From Isochrysis galbana (lineage: Eukaryota; Haptophyta; Isochrysidales; Isochrysidaceae): a DNA stretch of 64,000 nt. The position numbers and the translations under genes are program-made. The stretch spans positions 2,955,003 to 3,019,002 of the forward strand of contig CM030943.1 in the NCBI GenBank assembly GCA_018136815.1, given 5' to 3'. The notes under the pieces are model-generated. The model worked only from the letters and a program-made list of their open reading frames with translations. It was not told the DNA's origin and made no database searches. Of this stretch, positions 42,615-52,453 are shown piece by piece (the stretch's first letter is position 1; every line of letters begins with the position of its first letter).

Positions 42615-42965
42615 TGTCGGATCCAGAGTATTTCCACAATACTCTAGACGGATCCGATGGCTTGTGTGTCTTTTAACTTTAGGATGGGCATTGTTTCTTG
42701 AGGGGTGATCGCCGTTTACTTCGAGACTCTTCGTTGTGGCTTCGTTTCGGTTGGCTGCATTCTTCTCCGGACTCGTTTCTTTGATTGTGGCGACTGTTTA
42801 CGTGAGTTTTCGGAGTGTCCCTTTGTTGACTGGGCGGTTTTGTGAGTGATGTGTGATCGTGGCTTGTGTCGCCATGTAGCGCGCGCGCTCCCTCTCTCAT
42901 TCTCAAGACTGTGCTCTATGCCCCTTGAGACTTGCCCCACGAACAAGCACTCGCTTGTTTCGACA
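42615..42965. repeat. right LTR
   Basis: 351 bp, preceded by TTTAGTCGGGGGG (polypurine tract) and followed by the ATTTG duplication. Confidence 0.93.
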
Positions 42966-42970
42966 ATTTG

Positions 42971-43210
42971 GCTACCCTAGGTGATGTTTCTTATGTCTAG
43001 TCCTCTCGCCGCCTGCGCCTGCAAGAGGTCCTCTGATGTTCCTAAGTTGAAATCCTTGTCTATAGTGTACAGTGGACTTATCATTTTCCGAATGTGTTTG
43101 TTGCTCGGGGCGTGTAGCCCCATGTTCTCGCGCTGTTTTTTTAACCTTTGAAAGAAACCGACCTTCGCCGTTACTAATAAGTGGTATCTCGTAAGGATTG
43201 CTGAGTCGCA
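42971..43210 (-). pseudogene. LINE-like RT C-terminal fragment
   Basis: The minus strand reads SAILTRYHLLVTAKVGFFQR, then LKKQRENMGLHAPSNKHIRK. This extends the ILTRYH tail of the zf-RVT copy at 31763-32365. A parallel copy lies at 50510-50745. The LTR element splits it from its upstream part near 40.95-41.0 kb. 43215-43375 holds a C/T-rich stretch and no gene. Confidence 0.6.
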
Positions 43211-43440
43211 AAAACTGGAAAGAACGCCCGCCAGGTCTTTCTTTAACCTGCGCGTCGTCTTCCCGCGCCGCGCTCGCAGGAACTTTCTCTCTCCCGAGAG
43301 AGAGAAAGAGGGAAGCTCTCCGCGCAGGCCGCGGCCTGCGCTCACGTACCCTGAAAAAAAAACTGAAGATTCTGGGCTACACACCTACTTTACTAGTTAC
43401 GGGACTTCCCCTTGCTCCTAACACCGCCCTTATCTTCCCT

Positions 43441-43637
43441 AGTAACAGCAAACACAAACTTCGAATCGCAAATTTCGAGACCAAAATCTGCAAACCTGGA
43501 CTTGAGACCATAGGGAATCCGAATCTGTGTGTCTTGTGCGTCAGTGGCAACACGGGGAACTGTTCAATTGTAATTGTGAGCGCGTACCTTACACGAATAT
43601 TCATGCCTACAGCCTTCAGATGGGCATGAATACAACA
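43441..43637. repeat. direct copy of 37351-37550
   Basis: Nearly identical over about 200 bases; one TTACACCTTACAC duplication of the left copy is single here. Confidence 0.9.
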
Positions 43638-43740
43638 ACCCTGTGATTATATATTGAAAATGAGCTTCAAAAGCATGGCGACTTGTCCACCGTTGGTGGT
43701 GACGTACTCGTAGCTCCTATACACAGCCTGCTAAGCTGCA

Positions 43741-44056
43741 TGACGGATCCGAGGTTACCGCTACCTCAGATGGGAACAGAGGGGACGGAAGGGAAGCGGC
43801 GAGAGGCGCGGCGGAAGTTGGGGGGTGGCCAATGACGGGCTGGACCACCTCCTCAGCAGAGAAAGGCGGGAGGACGGGCTTGTGCGAGGGCGAGCGCGAC
43901 GACGGAGCGGACATGGCTGGGAGGGTCGGGATGGATAGGCTGAGGCTGAGGGAGTGGTGAGGTTTGGTATTGAGGTAGTGTTGAGAACGAGGGACGAGAA
44001 CGGGAACGAGAACGAGAACGAGAGCGACGAACGAAGAACGACAGACGACAGACGGC
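43741..44056. repeat. direct copy of the composite B left arm
   Basis: TGACGGATCCGAGGTTACCG through the GAACGAGAACGAG array and ACAGACGACAGACG, as at 31111-31424. Confidence 0.9.
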
Positions 44057-44090
44057 TAGGGGCCGATGGACCGACGAGATGACACTACAC

Positions 44091-44397
44091 GGGGAACGAA
44101 CGGCGAACGAAGGGCTGTGGGGCGGCGAGGCGCTCCTAGCGGCCCTAGTGTGATGGATAGTAAGAGATTGTTAGACCTGCAAAGAACTCTTCCCTCAGGG
44201 AGGGAGCCTAGGCTGCTAGAGTGCAGCGACGCAGCGAACAACGACGGACAACGAAGCTGAGAACAACAGGATACACCGACTCACGAACACACCGGAATCA
44301 TTCACCCAAACCAAGCAAATTATCAAGCAACCGCGACCCCAAATCACCGATAACTCAAACACGTCGCGAGAGACGGAGAGAGAGAGCGAGAGAGAGG
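44091..44397. repeat. perfect inverted repeat, left arm (composite C)
   Basis: 307 bases that pair with 44920-45226 with no mismatch found on reading. Another direct copy, with a few changes, lies at 51048-51333. Confidence 0.93.
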
Positions 44398-44450
44398 GAG
44401 AGACTCCGCAGCGACGGCCGGAGCGTGTCTCCGTTGTAACTTCCCACCTA

Positions 44451-44918
44451 AAAACTATTGTTATAGTTCGAGCGATGGAGCGCGCGCCGACCGCTCCTGA
44501 TCCCCAGTCCACCGCCGTCACGACGCCCCACAGGGGCCGCCCCAAGCCGCCGGAGCCGAAGCGCTCACAGGTCGCCCCCCTAACCGACAGCGACGTCGAC
44601 ATGATCCTGCCTCCCTCGCCTCCCCACCAGGCACAGAAGCAGGGAACAGGGAGAGCCCTGTTCCCTGCAGACCAGCAGAGCCAGTCCCTGGCTCTGCCGC
44701 CTGCCCCGACTGGCTTGCCAGTACACCAAGGACTCCCCATGGTGGGTGGCAGCCTGGCTGCCACCCCCATGGTGGCAACTCCTACCAGCAGTGCACCCCT
44801 CGTGGGCGGGCACTTGACACAACAAACAATTCTTGGGGCCTTTACGGCTTCCAACCACCCCAACAACATTGCACAGAAGTCCTACGCTGAGGCGGCCGGC
44901 CCCAAAGGGAAACTCCCC
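44451..44918 (+). mobile_element. LINE ORF1 5' module, copy C (longest)
   Basis: AAAAACTATTGTTATAGTTC, then the ATG at 44475. About 148 codons read MERAPTAPDPQSTAVTTPHR and GRPKPPEPKRSQ, and end in KSYAEAAGPKGKLPN. SYAEAA followed by a basic stretch is typical of the N-terminal part of LINE ORF1 (gag-like) proteins. The frame then runs into the right inverted arm. It is the best guide to what the shared 5' module encodes. Confidence 0.7.
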
Positions 44919-44919
44919 A

Positions 44920-45226
44920 ACTCTCTCTCGCTCTCTCTCTCCGTCTCTCGCGACGTGTTTGAGTTATCGGTGATTTGGGGTCGCGGTTGCTTGATAATTT
45001 GCTTGGTTTGGGTGAATGATTCCGGTGTGTTCGTGAGTCGGTGTATCCTGTTGTTCTCAGCTTCGTTGTCCGTCGTTGTTCGCTGCGTCGCTGCACTCTA
45101 GCAGCCTAGGCTCCCTCCCTGAGGGAAGAGTTCTTTGCAGGTCTAACAATCTCTTACTATCCATCACACTAGGGCCGCTAGGAGCGCCTCGCCGCCCCAC
45201 AGCCCTTCGTTCGCCGTTCGTTCCCC
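44920..45226. repeat. perfect inverted repeat, right arm (composite C)
   Basis: Reverse complement of 44091-44397. The two arms enclose a 522-base loop holding the ORF1 module. Confidence 0.93.
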
Positions 45227-45400
45227 GTCCAGACACCCAAATGGGGTTGCCCGACCCAGTCCAGAATTTCATTCACCCGACTCCCGGTGGGGAGGAGGGC
45301 CAAAGCGCCGCGCTAGCCGCCGGTGCCGCTCGCGACGGAGTGGCTCAGAGCCCTCCGGCCTCCGGCCTCCGTCTCCGCTCGACTCGACAGAATCGCTGCT
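45227..45400. repeat. continuation of the right arm, inverted copy of 50893-51047
   Basis: Reads through GGGTTGCCCGACCCAGTCCA to CGACTCGACA. The left arm lacks this part. 45405-45837 holds no recognisable gene. Confidence 0.85.
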
Positions 45401-45837
45401 TGTCCTAGAAACGGGAGAAATGGCTGATGCCACCCAATGGGAAGCTCTTCTACCCATGGTCCCCAGGAGATGAAATGTTGCTTTGACTGCCCTCTTTGAG
45501 ACCTTCAGTGACCACCAAGCTTAGTTTTGTCATCTGAGTGTCCAATCCGCTAGCCTACTGCTCCAAAAGGTCTAAAATAAAACTCCTCTGGGGCGAGCGG
45601 AAGCCCGAGTGCAGCACAGCATGCTGAAGGTGGTAGCAAAAGTAAGCAAAAAGACAAGCTCCGCAGAGTTGGTCATGGGGAGAGCTAAGGTTGAATGGGA
45701 TGTGGAGATGGTTTGCTTCAGGTGATGGGATGTCTCATAAGCTCACCGTAGGCTATAATGGAGGCACATGATCGGCAGAGTCCTAGAAATCCAAGAATTT
45801 TCTAGGACGTGGTCCTAGTTTCTAGGACGGATTTTTT

Positions 45838-45968
45838 TGTCCGAGGGGAAAGTTTCGGGAAAGGGGTTCATGGTGGTTAAGGTTGGGTAGTAGGAATAGG
45901 AAGGCACATAAGCACGCTGCCTCACGCCGCACACGTAGCGGAGACTTTTAAGAAGAATTTTTTTTCAA
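45838..45968. repeat. dispersed repeat R, inverted partial copy
   Basis: GGTTAAGGTTGGGTAGTAGG, CTGCCTCACGCCGCACACGT and a terminal T-run are the reverse complement of the R repeat start. Confidence 0.85.
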
Positions 45969-46380
45969 AATACAACCCCAAGCAACAAACGCATATGGAT
46001 CTTATATGTATACGAGATCTCTCCCAGGGTTGTTCTCCTTGGGGCACGATCTACTACAATCAACACCACCGCTGCAGATAGTATTACGGCGTTAGCGCAA
46101 TGGAATCGTACATCTGCCACTTCTAACACTACATAGCATGCGAATAACGTCAAGCCTTCCCAAAATCGTCTTACATGGGGGAAAGTAGACGCCATGTAAT
46201 TCTTAGAGGCTCCGAGGTGCGTCGGAAATATCTTTGAAATTTGCTGAGCGCGGCGAACGTCTCTAATCCACCGTCACTCGATATGAAGGAGACACGATGG
46301 AGGGAACAAAAGTGCCGGCACAGCACGTCGCAAGTGGCAACGGCAACATCATGCACATCGTAGAGTATCAGTTCCACCAA
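45965..46380 (-). pseudogene. unrecognised frames, possible decayed gene
   Basis: Two overlapping minus-strand frames (46380-46171 and 46195-45965) have protein-like composition and one hydrophobic stretch (AVILSAAVVLIVV), but no family was recognised. They may be halves of one decayed gene or chance frames. Confidence 0.2.
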
Positions 46381-46626
46381 CGCCGGGTGGACTCAGCCGG
46401 CCACTGCCGAGGCACGCGGCGTTTGTGTTCCAAATGGCGCCTCCCGAACCATTTTGTGCACGACGGACGAAAGGAAGGACTTGGAGGGCAGCGTAGCGTA
46501 CGCAGCCGTCAAGAAAATGTACTTCGACCAGGCTTAACGTAAGGGGCGCCTGGGCGGGCCTGGGTCGGAAAGCGGAAGTTCCGGAGGAGTGCGCACACAT
46601 TGAGCGCGGCAGCAGGGCGGGCAGCC

Positions 46627-47991
46627 CTAGCCGGCAACGGGGCGGAGGGATGCGGAAACGGTGGTGCGCGGCACGATGCCTTCAAAGATGCCCTGCGGCA
46701 GGCCGTCACTCGGGCCAGCAAGCGCCTCTGCGTGTACGTCATCGAACCCGTCAAAGTGGGACACATCGAAGTCGTCCTTGAGATCCGGCACGACGGGAGG
46801 CGGGAGCGTGCGCCCGCGCAACGCATCCCAGTTGATACCACGTAGCAGCGGATGGCTCTTGACTTCGTGTGCGTCGTCGCCGCGGCAACCTAGCCGGCAA
46901 GGAACGACAGGCTCTAGCAGCCCCGCGATGAGGTCGCGTGCATCCTGCGACACGAGCTGCGGGAAGCGAATCTCGGCGCGCACGATGTCATGACAGAGCA
47001 TCTCGCTCGTCTCGCCAATGAAGGTTGGATGGCCGACGATCATCTCGAAAAGAAGCACACCGAGCGCCCACCAGTCGACGCCCGTGCCATAGCCTTCGCT
47101 TAGGAGAATCTCGGGCGCCATGTATTCTGCAGTTCCGCACTGCGTGAAAGTGTGACCGTCAACCACCTTGGCGAAACCGAAGTCGACGAGCTTGAGGTAG
47201 CCCCACGCGTCGAGCAGCAAGTTCTCGGGTTTGAGGTCGCGGTAGACAACTTTCTGCGCGTGGAGGTATTCGAGGGCCTCGACAATCATCGCAGTGTAGA
47301 GCAGCGCGTGCTGCTGCGGGATGCCGCCCCGGTTGCGCTGGAGCAGCGTGAAGAGCTCGCCGCCAAGGCACGGCTCGAGCAGCAGGTAGCAAGCAGTGGG
47401 CGTCTCGAACAGTTGCTCGAGCCGCACCACGAACGGGTGGTCCATCATGCTGAGCAGCTGCGCTTCGGTGCGCGTGTTGAGCTCCTGTCGGTGGTGTCTG
47501 AGCACAGCCTTGGGCATCGTCTTGAGCGCGAATGTGCGCACGCACGCGCCGTCTGCGTGCTGGCCGTAGGCAACGAGCCGGACGGTGCCAAACGTGCCAG
47601 TGCCGAGGAGGGCGAGTGGCTGCAGCTGGTCGAGACTGGCAGGGAGCACGCTCTCTGCATCAGCCTCCAGCCTGGGGAGCCGCTTGGTCGACCAGGCGGC
47701 CGCACTCGTGCCAAGCACGACGAGCGAGATGAGAGCAAAGTCTTGCGCAGCGGCGGCGAGGAGCAGCGCGAGCGCGGCGGGGAGGAAGCGGAGTGAGGCG
47801 AGCGCTGGCGGAAGCAACGCGTTGGAGTGAGAGGGAGGGTGATGCTGCGGTTTCTGAGCGTCGGCCGAGGAGGACGAGGAGGGGCAGGAAGGTGAGGGTG
47901 GTTGTGGATGCGATGGGCTTGAGAGTGGCCCGTGGGTGCACCTGGAGCTGTGTGGTGTGGATGGAGGGGAGAAGGAGGAGGGTGAGGCCAT
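46627..47991 (-). CDS. AGC-family Ser/Thr kinase with N-terminal membrane segment
   Basis: The frame gives 454 residues from the ATG at 47991 (MASPSSFSPPST). An upstream ATG at 48135 would add only Pro-rich text from a C/G tract. A Ser/Pro-rich N-terminus leads to a hydrophobic region (residues 67-93, FLPAALALLLAAAA then ALISLVVLG). The kinase domain follows: GTGTFGTV, FALK, YRDLKPEN, DFGFAK, TQCGTAEYMAPE and DWWALGV. The C-terminal DDFDVSHFDGFDD resembles the AGC tail. The order and activation loop are closest to cyclic-nucleotide-dependent kinases (PKA/PKG catalytic part), but no cyclic-nucleotide-binding domain is present. Hydrophobic anchoring upstream of the catalytic domain suggests a membrane-bound kinase. 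Confidence 0.88.
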   Translation of the reverse strand: MASPSSFSPPSTPHSSRCTHGPLSSPSHPQPPSPSCPSSSSSADAQKPQHHPPSHSNALLPPALASLRFLPAALALLLAAAAQDFALISLVVLGTSAAAWSTKRLPRLEADAESVLPASLDQLQPLALLGTGTFGTVRLVAYGQHADGACVRTFALKTMPKAVLRHHRQELNTRTEAQLLSMMDHPFVVRLEQLFETPTACYLLLEPCLGGELFTLLQRNRGGIPQQHALLYTAMIVEALEYLHAQKVVYRDLKPENLLLDAWGYLKLVDFGFAKVVDGHTFTQCGTAEYMAPEILLSEGYGTGVDWWALGVLLFEMIVGHPTFIGETSEMLCHDIVRAEIRFPQLVSQDARDLIAGLLEPVVPCRLGCRGDDAHEVKSHPLLRGINWDALRGRTLPPPVVPDLKDDFDVSHFDGFDDVHAEALAGPSDGLPQGIFEGIVPRTTVSASLRPVAG

Positions 47992-47999
47992 CGGGAAGG

Positions 48000-48190
48000 G
48001 GGGGGGCTGAAGGGGGGGGGGGGGGGGGCGGGTTGTTGGGGAGGGAGGGAGGGAGGGATGGCGAGGGGGTGGGGGAAGGGGGGGGTGTCGTGGAAGTGGG
48101 TGGCTCGCCACCCACTCAGCGCTCCGACAGAGCAAGAGCGAGAGCGGCAGAGAGCAGAGAGAGAGGGAGAGAGAGGTCCCCCCGGCCCCT

Positions 48191-48221
<31 letters not shown>

Positions 48222-48801
48222 CCCCCTCTCCTCTCTCTTCTCTATCCTCTCCCTGTTGTAACCCTTCTGCCCCCTCCCCTTCCCTTCCCAGCAGCAGGAT
48301 CCCTCAGGGGAAGTGGAGGCGTCTTTCTTTTCTGTTCCCTCTCGTCTTCTCTCCTTCTCCACCTCTTCCCTCCCCTCTCCTTCTCTCTCTGCTGCTCTCT
48401 CTCTCTCTCTCTCCAGCGGCAAGCGCGCGGGCCGACGGGCAGAGGAAGAGCTCTCGGGAGAGAGAGAGAGAGAGAGAGAGAGGAAGAGAGAGAAGGAGAT
48501 GGAGAAGAAAGGAGGAGGAGGAGGAGAGAGAGAGAGAGAAGCCCTGCGTGGCAAGTCGCACGTGACGTGAGAAGCAGAAGACGAGACACTTGAATAGAGA
48601 GGAGCGGCGTGGGGGTGGGAGAGAGGCAGAAGGGGAGAGAGTGAAGAGGGGAGAGAGAGCGGAGAGAGGAGAGAGAGAGAGAGGCGCCGGAAGAGCCCTT
48701 CTTCTCTGAGACTCTAGAGCTCTCGAGGGCTCTCCGGTTTGGAGAAGCCGGCGCGCGGGGGGGGAAAAAGGGGCAGATGGAGGGAGAGGGAGAGGGAGAG
48801 A

Positions 48802-48854
<53 letters not shown>

Positions 48855-49620
48855 CCATTCTCTAGATCTCTGCGGGCTTTCCTTTTAGAGAAGCCGGCGT
48901 CCGCGGGGGGGGGGGGGGGGGAGGGCAGATGGAGGGGGGAGAGAGAGAGAGAGAGAGACGCGAGGGAAGGGAGGAGAAGAGGGAGAAGAGGGGCAGAATC
49001 AGAGGGAAGTGCCCCCCCCCCCCTCCCCGCCCTTCCTCCCTCTCTTCCCCCCTCCCCCCGCCTTCCTCACGGGCGGCGTCTCTCATTTCGTCCTCCCCCC
49101 CCGTCTCCCCCCGCTCTGGGCAGAGAGGAGGATGGGCGGATCTCCAAACACACCCGCCCCGCCCGCCCTTCGCCCGCCCCGCCCTCCCCCCCCGCACACA
49201 CCGCCGCCCGCCCCGAGATCTGCGCAGATGATGGGCGGATCCCCTCCATCTCCGGTGGAGAGAGCGAGGGGAACAAGGATCCCACGAGGCGCCGTAGGAG
49301 GACATGGCGGATCCCCCCCCCCCGCCGCCCCCCTCCCTCCCCCGCGCGCGGCCGCTGCCGGGAGGGGAGAGGCCACGCTCCAGGACGGCGCCTCGCCACC
49401 GAGCCGCCCCCCCCCCGCCCCCCCCCCCCCCCCCCCGCCCCCCCCCCCCCCCCCCCCCCGCCACCCCCCCCCCCCCCCCACGCCGCCTCCCCCCCGCGCG
49501 GGAAGGGAGAGGGCGCCTCTCTCTCTTCCTCCTCGACCGCCCCCGCCCCCCCCCCCCCGCCCCCCCCCGCCCCCCCCCCCCGCCCCCCCCCCCCACGCAC
49601 AGAACAATGGCTCGTCGTCT
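48000..49620. repeat. low-complexity GA/CT and poly-C region
   Basis: G-runs near 48020, (GA)n at 48180-48860, then 49010-49590 almost only C with a few G, A and T (C runs up to about 20). Frames here give Pro, Arg/Glu or Ser/Leu strings. An ATG at 49608 (MARRLRSGG) follows the C tract as in the eS8 gene, but no protein family follows it. Confidence 0.8.
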
Positions 49621-49809
49621 AAGGAGCGGAGGCTTCGAAAAAAAAGAATCCCGTCCGCGCGCCCTGTGGGTGCAGCAACGACAAACGGCAGAAGGACTGC
49701 TGCACCCACTTGCCAGGAGTGCTCTCTGCTCACTGCTCTCTACTCTCTGCTCTCTCTCTCGTCTCTCCGACCATCAGCGCGAGCCGCCCCCTCCGCCCTC
49801 ATGTAGCCC

Positions 49810-50215
49810 GGTCACTCACTGTAGGGGTTATAGGGGTGCGGAGGGCACCAGCTACAATGGGTAAATGAAGGTCTAAATATAAATAAGCTCCCTACGGATT
49901 CTGGTAGGATGGATCAGCAAACAAAGGGGGAATGGGGGTTCCCCGACGAAATTTGAAATTTTCGAAAAATACCGAATTTCGCCGAATTTCAGGCCCTCGA
50001 AGACGGTGCGCGAAATACAATCGGGCCCCCCTCCGGTATATTTTTAGTGAGGCCCTTCATGCGAGGTACAAATATCGAATGACGAGGAATTTTGTGACAC
50101 CGACTCACTGGGTCCACAAGGCCTCGTTGCTATGCACACTGAACCATAAGTCATACTCGTATTCTTGCTCTTCAATATGTGTGTATGAAAGTATCACAAA
50201 ACAAAAAAAAAATCT
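49810..50215. other. no gene recognised
   Basis: Moderate GC sequence between low-complexity DNA and an R repeat. Nothing supportable. Confidence 0.5.
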
Positions 50216-50410
50216 TCTTAAAATTCCCCGCTACGCGTGCGGCGTGAGGCAGTGTGCTAGTGTTCCTCCCTACTACCCAACCTTAACCCCTGACAACCCC
50301 CTCCCCCTTTCCCAGTTCCCTCTTTATCGGAGAAGCTGGTTCCGGGGAGGCCGCGCGCGCTGCTTCGGCCGGGAGTTGGAGAGAAGGGGGCTGGAGACTG
50401 TGATTCGTCC
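50216..50410. repeat. dispersed repeat R, copy 3
   Basis: Direct copy of 37935-38140 and 40717-40925, with an A-run at the left edge. Confidence 0.9.
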
Positions 50411-50499
50411 TTTATGCTAGTGTTAATTCAAGTTGCCTTCCATTGTATATCGTGGGATCCTCATTGATATCCCCTGCGGTTTCTTCCAAGACGCGGTAT

Positions 50500-50745
50500 T
50501 AAGTGCCTTAGGTGATGTTACGGATGTCTAGACCTCTCGCCTCTCGCCGCCTGCAGGAGGTCTTCCGATGTTCCTAGGTTGAACTCCTTGTCCACCGTGT
50601 AGAGCGGACTTATCATTTTCTTAATGTGTTTGTTACTCGGGGCGTGTAGCCCCATATTCTCTCGTTGTTTTTTCAGCCTCTGAAAGAACCCGACTTTCGC
50701 CGTTACTAATAGGTGGTATCTCGCAAGGATGGCTCTTAAGACCGG
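50500..50745 (-). pseudogene. LINE-like RT C-terminal fragment, second copy
   Basis: Parallels 42971-43210 in sequence and orientation but without the LTR insertion, so it shows the pre-insertion form (CCTTAGGTGATGTTACGGAT). Confidence 0.6.
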
Positions 50746-50892
50746 GTCGTCCCGGGGGTCGCCGCCATTTGGGCTTTCCTAGCATCCGCCACCGCGTCGA
50801 TTTCCGCCTGCGCGTATTTCTGTCGTCTGCGAAGCTCGACCGCCTTCGCGAGGAGTATCGAAGATACTTTCCTTTTGGATTCCGTCCAAGTG

Positions 50893-51333
50893 GTGTCGAG
50901 TCGAGCGGAGCCGGAGGGCTCTGAGCCACTCCGTCGCGAGCAGCACCGGCGGCTAGCGCGGCGCTTTGGCCCTCCTCCCCACCGGGAGTCGGGTGAATGA
51001 AATTCTGGACTGGGTCGGGCAACCCCATTCGGGTGTATGGACAGGGAACGAACGGCGAACGAAGGACTGTGGGGCGGCGAGGCGCTCCTAGCGGCCCTAG
51101 TGTGTTGGGTTTTAAGAGATTGTTAGACCTACAAAGAACTCTTCCCTCAGGGAGGGAGCCTAGGCTGCTAGAGTGCAGCGACGCAGCGAACAACGACGGA
51201 CAAAGAGCCTGAGAACAACAGGATACACCGACTCACGAACACACCGGAATCATTCACCCAAACCAAGCAAATTATCAAGCAACCGCGACCCCAAATCACC
51301 GATAACTCAAACACGTCGCGAGAGACGGAGAGA
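50893..51333. repeat. unit U: third copy of the 307-bp arm plus its extension
   Basis: 50893-51047 is inverted at 45227-45400. 51048-51333 is a direct copy of 44091-44380. It ends at GACGGAGAGATC. Confidence 0.88.
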
Positions 51334-52076
51334 TCTTCACGACAGAGGAAATCTTGCCGTTGAGCGTGAACCTTCTAGACGCTTCTAACGAACAACCCTG
51401 AGTAGCAACCAAGGGGAAGGAACACCAAAGGGGCCAAGGGCTTGCATGTAGCTTGCATCAAGGGGAAAGATTCCCTCACCTAGGAAGCGAACCTACACCG
51501 GTCTCCAAGGGGAGATAGCAAATTAAACCTCAAATCTCGAGCGGATAGAGCAACCGACTTGCTCGCCAAAACCTTGACCGAGAAGAAAGAAGCAAGGACC
51601 TACAAGCCAAGGGTAGCGGACCTAGGGAATGTGAGAGGAAATTTCCGAACGCCAACGCCAAACGCCGAACGCGGGAAGGCAACGAAACCCTAACCAGGCC
51701 AAGCAGAACCTACGAAGAACAGGCCTGGACAACAACGAAAGTCAGCAGGTCCCAAGAAAGAACCGGAACCCAACAAGAAACAACAAGCCTTGCAAGAAGC
51801 TAAACAAGCCTTCACAAGGTAACCTGAGAGCCTGAGACAAGCGCGCAGCGAGCAACAGGCGACCTGGCTCCTTTAGGTAAAGATTACCCGAAAGGAGGAA
51901 ACCTGGAATCTAGACCTGACAAACAGGCTAGAAGGAACGAAACGAGAACTCGAATTCTAGATTGCTAGGGACGAACCCTACCAACCTAGGTATGCCTGAG
52001 CTTCACCGTGTGGCCGCACGGCGAAGGACCTGGAAACAAGAGCCTGGAAATCGCATCATCTAGGATGAATGCGACA
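51334..52076 (-). repeat. presumed 3' LTR of the chromovirus (outer end unclear)
   Basis: On the minus strand, TTAGTCGGGGGG is followed directly by TGTCGCATTCATCC. That is a polypurine tract and a TG-starting LTR of the same form as the non-autonomous LTR element. The outer end (CGACA expected) was not found before unit U, so the LTR is probably truncated. Part of it is copied at 32841-32957. Confidence 0.55.
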
Positions 52077-52453
52077 CCCCCCGACTAAGATCGAGACGTC
52101 TCCCGATGTCGAGCGGTGAACCTGGAAACAGAGACCTGGAACCTGGAACCTGAGCTGACCAGAGGTCAGAATCGGAACAAGAAGCAACGGAACATAGCGA
52201 GCGAAACGTGGAGACAAGAACACCCTTTGGATCCAAAGCGAGCACGAAATCGGCGGCTTAGCGCGGCGGCCTCTTTCGTACGCACTGCCCCACCCACTTC
52301 TCCCTTTTACAGGAGCTTTGCTCGGGTGTTGCGCCGGGTGTAGAGCGCAGGCAGCACGCGTTCATCACCTCCATGATTCGCTCTTGAACTCGGAGCCCTA
52401 GCCGAGGCGTGGGGCTAGCCTAGAGGGACGGGTCCCTTACCCAAGACATGGGA

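Larger units (their letters stand above)
41010..42965. mobile_element. non-autonomous LTR retrotransposon
   Basis: Two 351-bp LTRs (41010-41360 and 42615-42965), both TGTCGG ... TTTCGACA, look identical base for base. The flanking 5-bp duplication is ATTTG (41005-41009 and 42966-42970). A polypurine tract CGGGGGG precedes the right LTR. The 1,254-bp interior has no gag, protease, RT or integrase, so it must use another element's proteins. It is inserted in a LINE-like repeat whose uninterrupted relative is at 50.4-50.8 kb. Confidence 0.93.

Noticed and set aside
43741..45400. Whole region as an assembly duplication
   Set aside because: The outer flanks of the two inverted arms differ (43741-44088 versus 45227-45400), so a simple head-to-head mis-join is not enough to explain it, although read support is still the deciding test.
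49608..49864. Possible small gene beginning MARRLRSGG after the poly-C tract
   Set aside because: Its position resembles the eS8 start, but the following residues match no family and no splice partner is visible.
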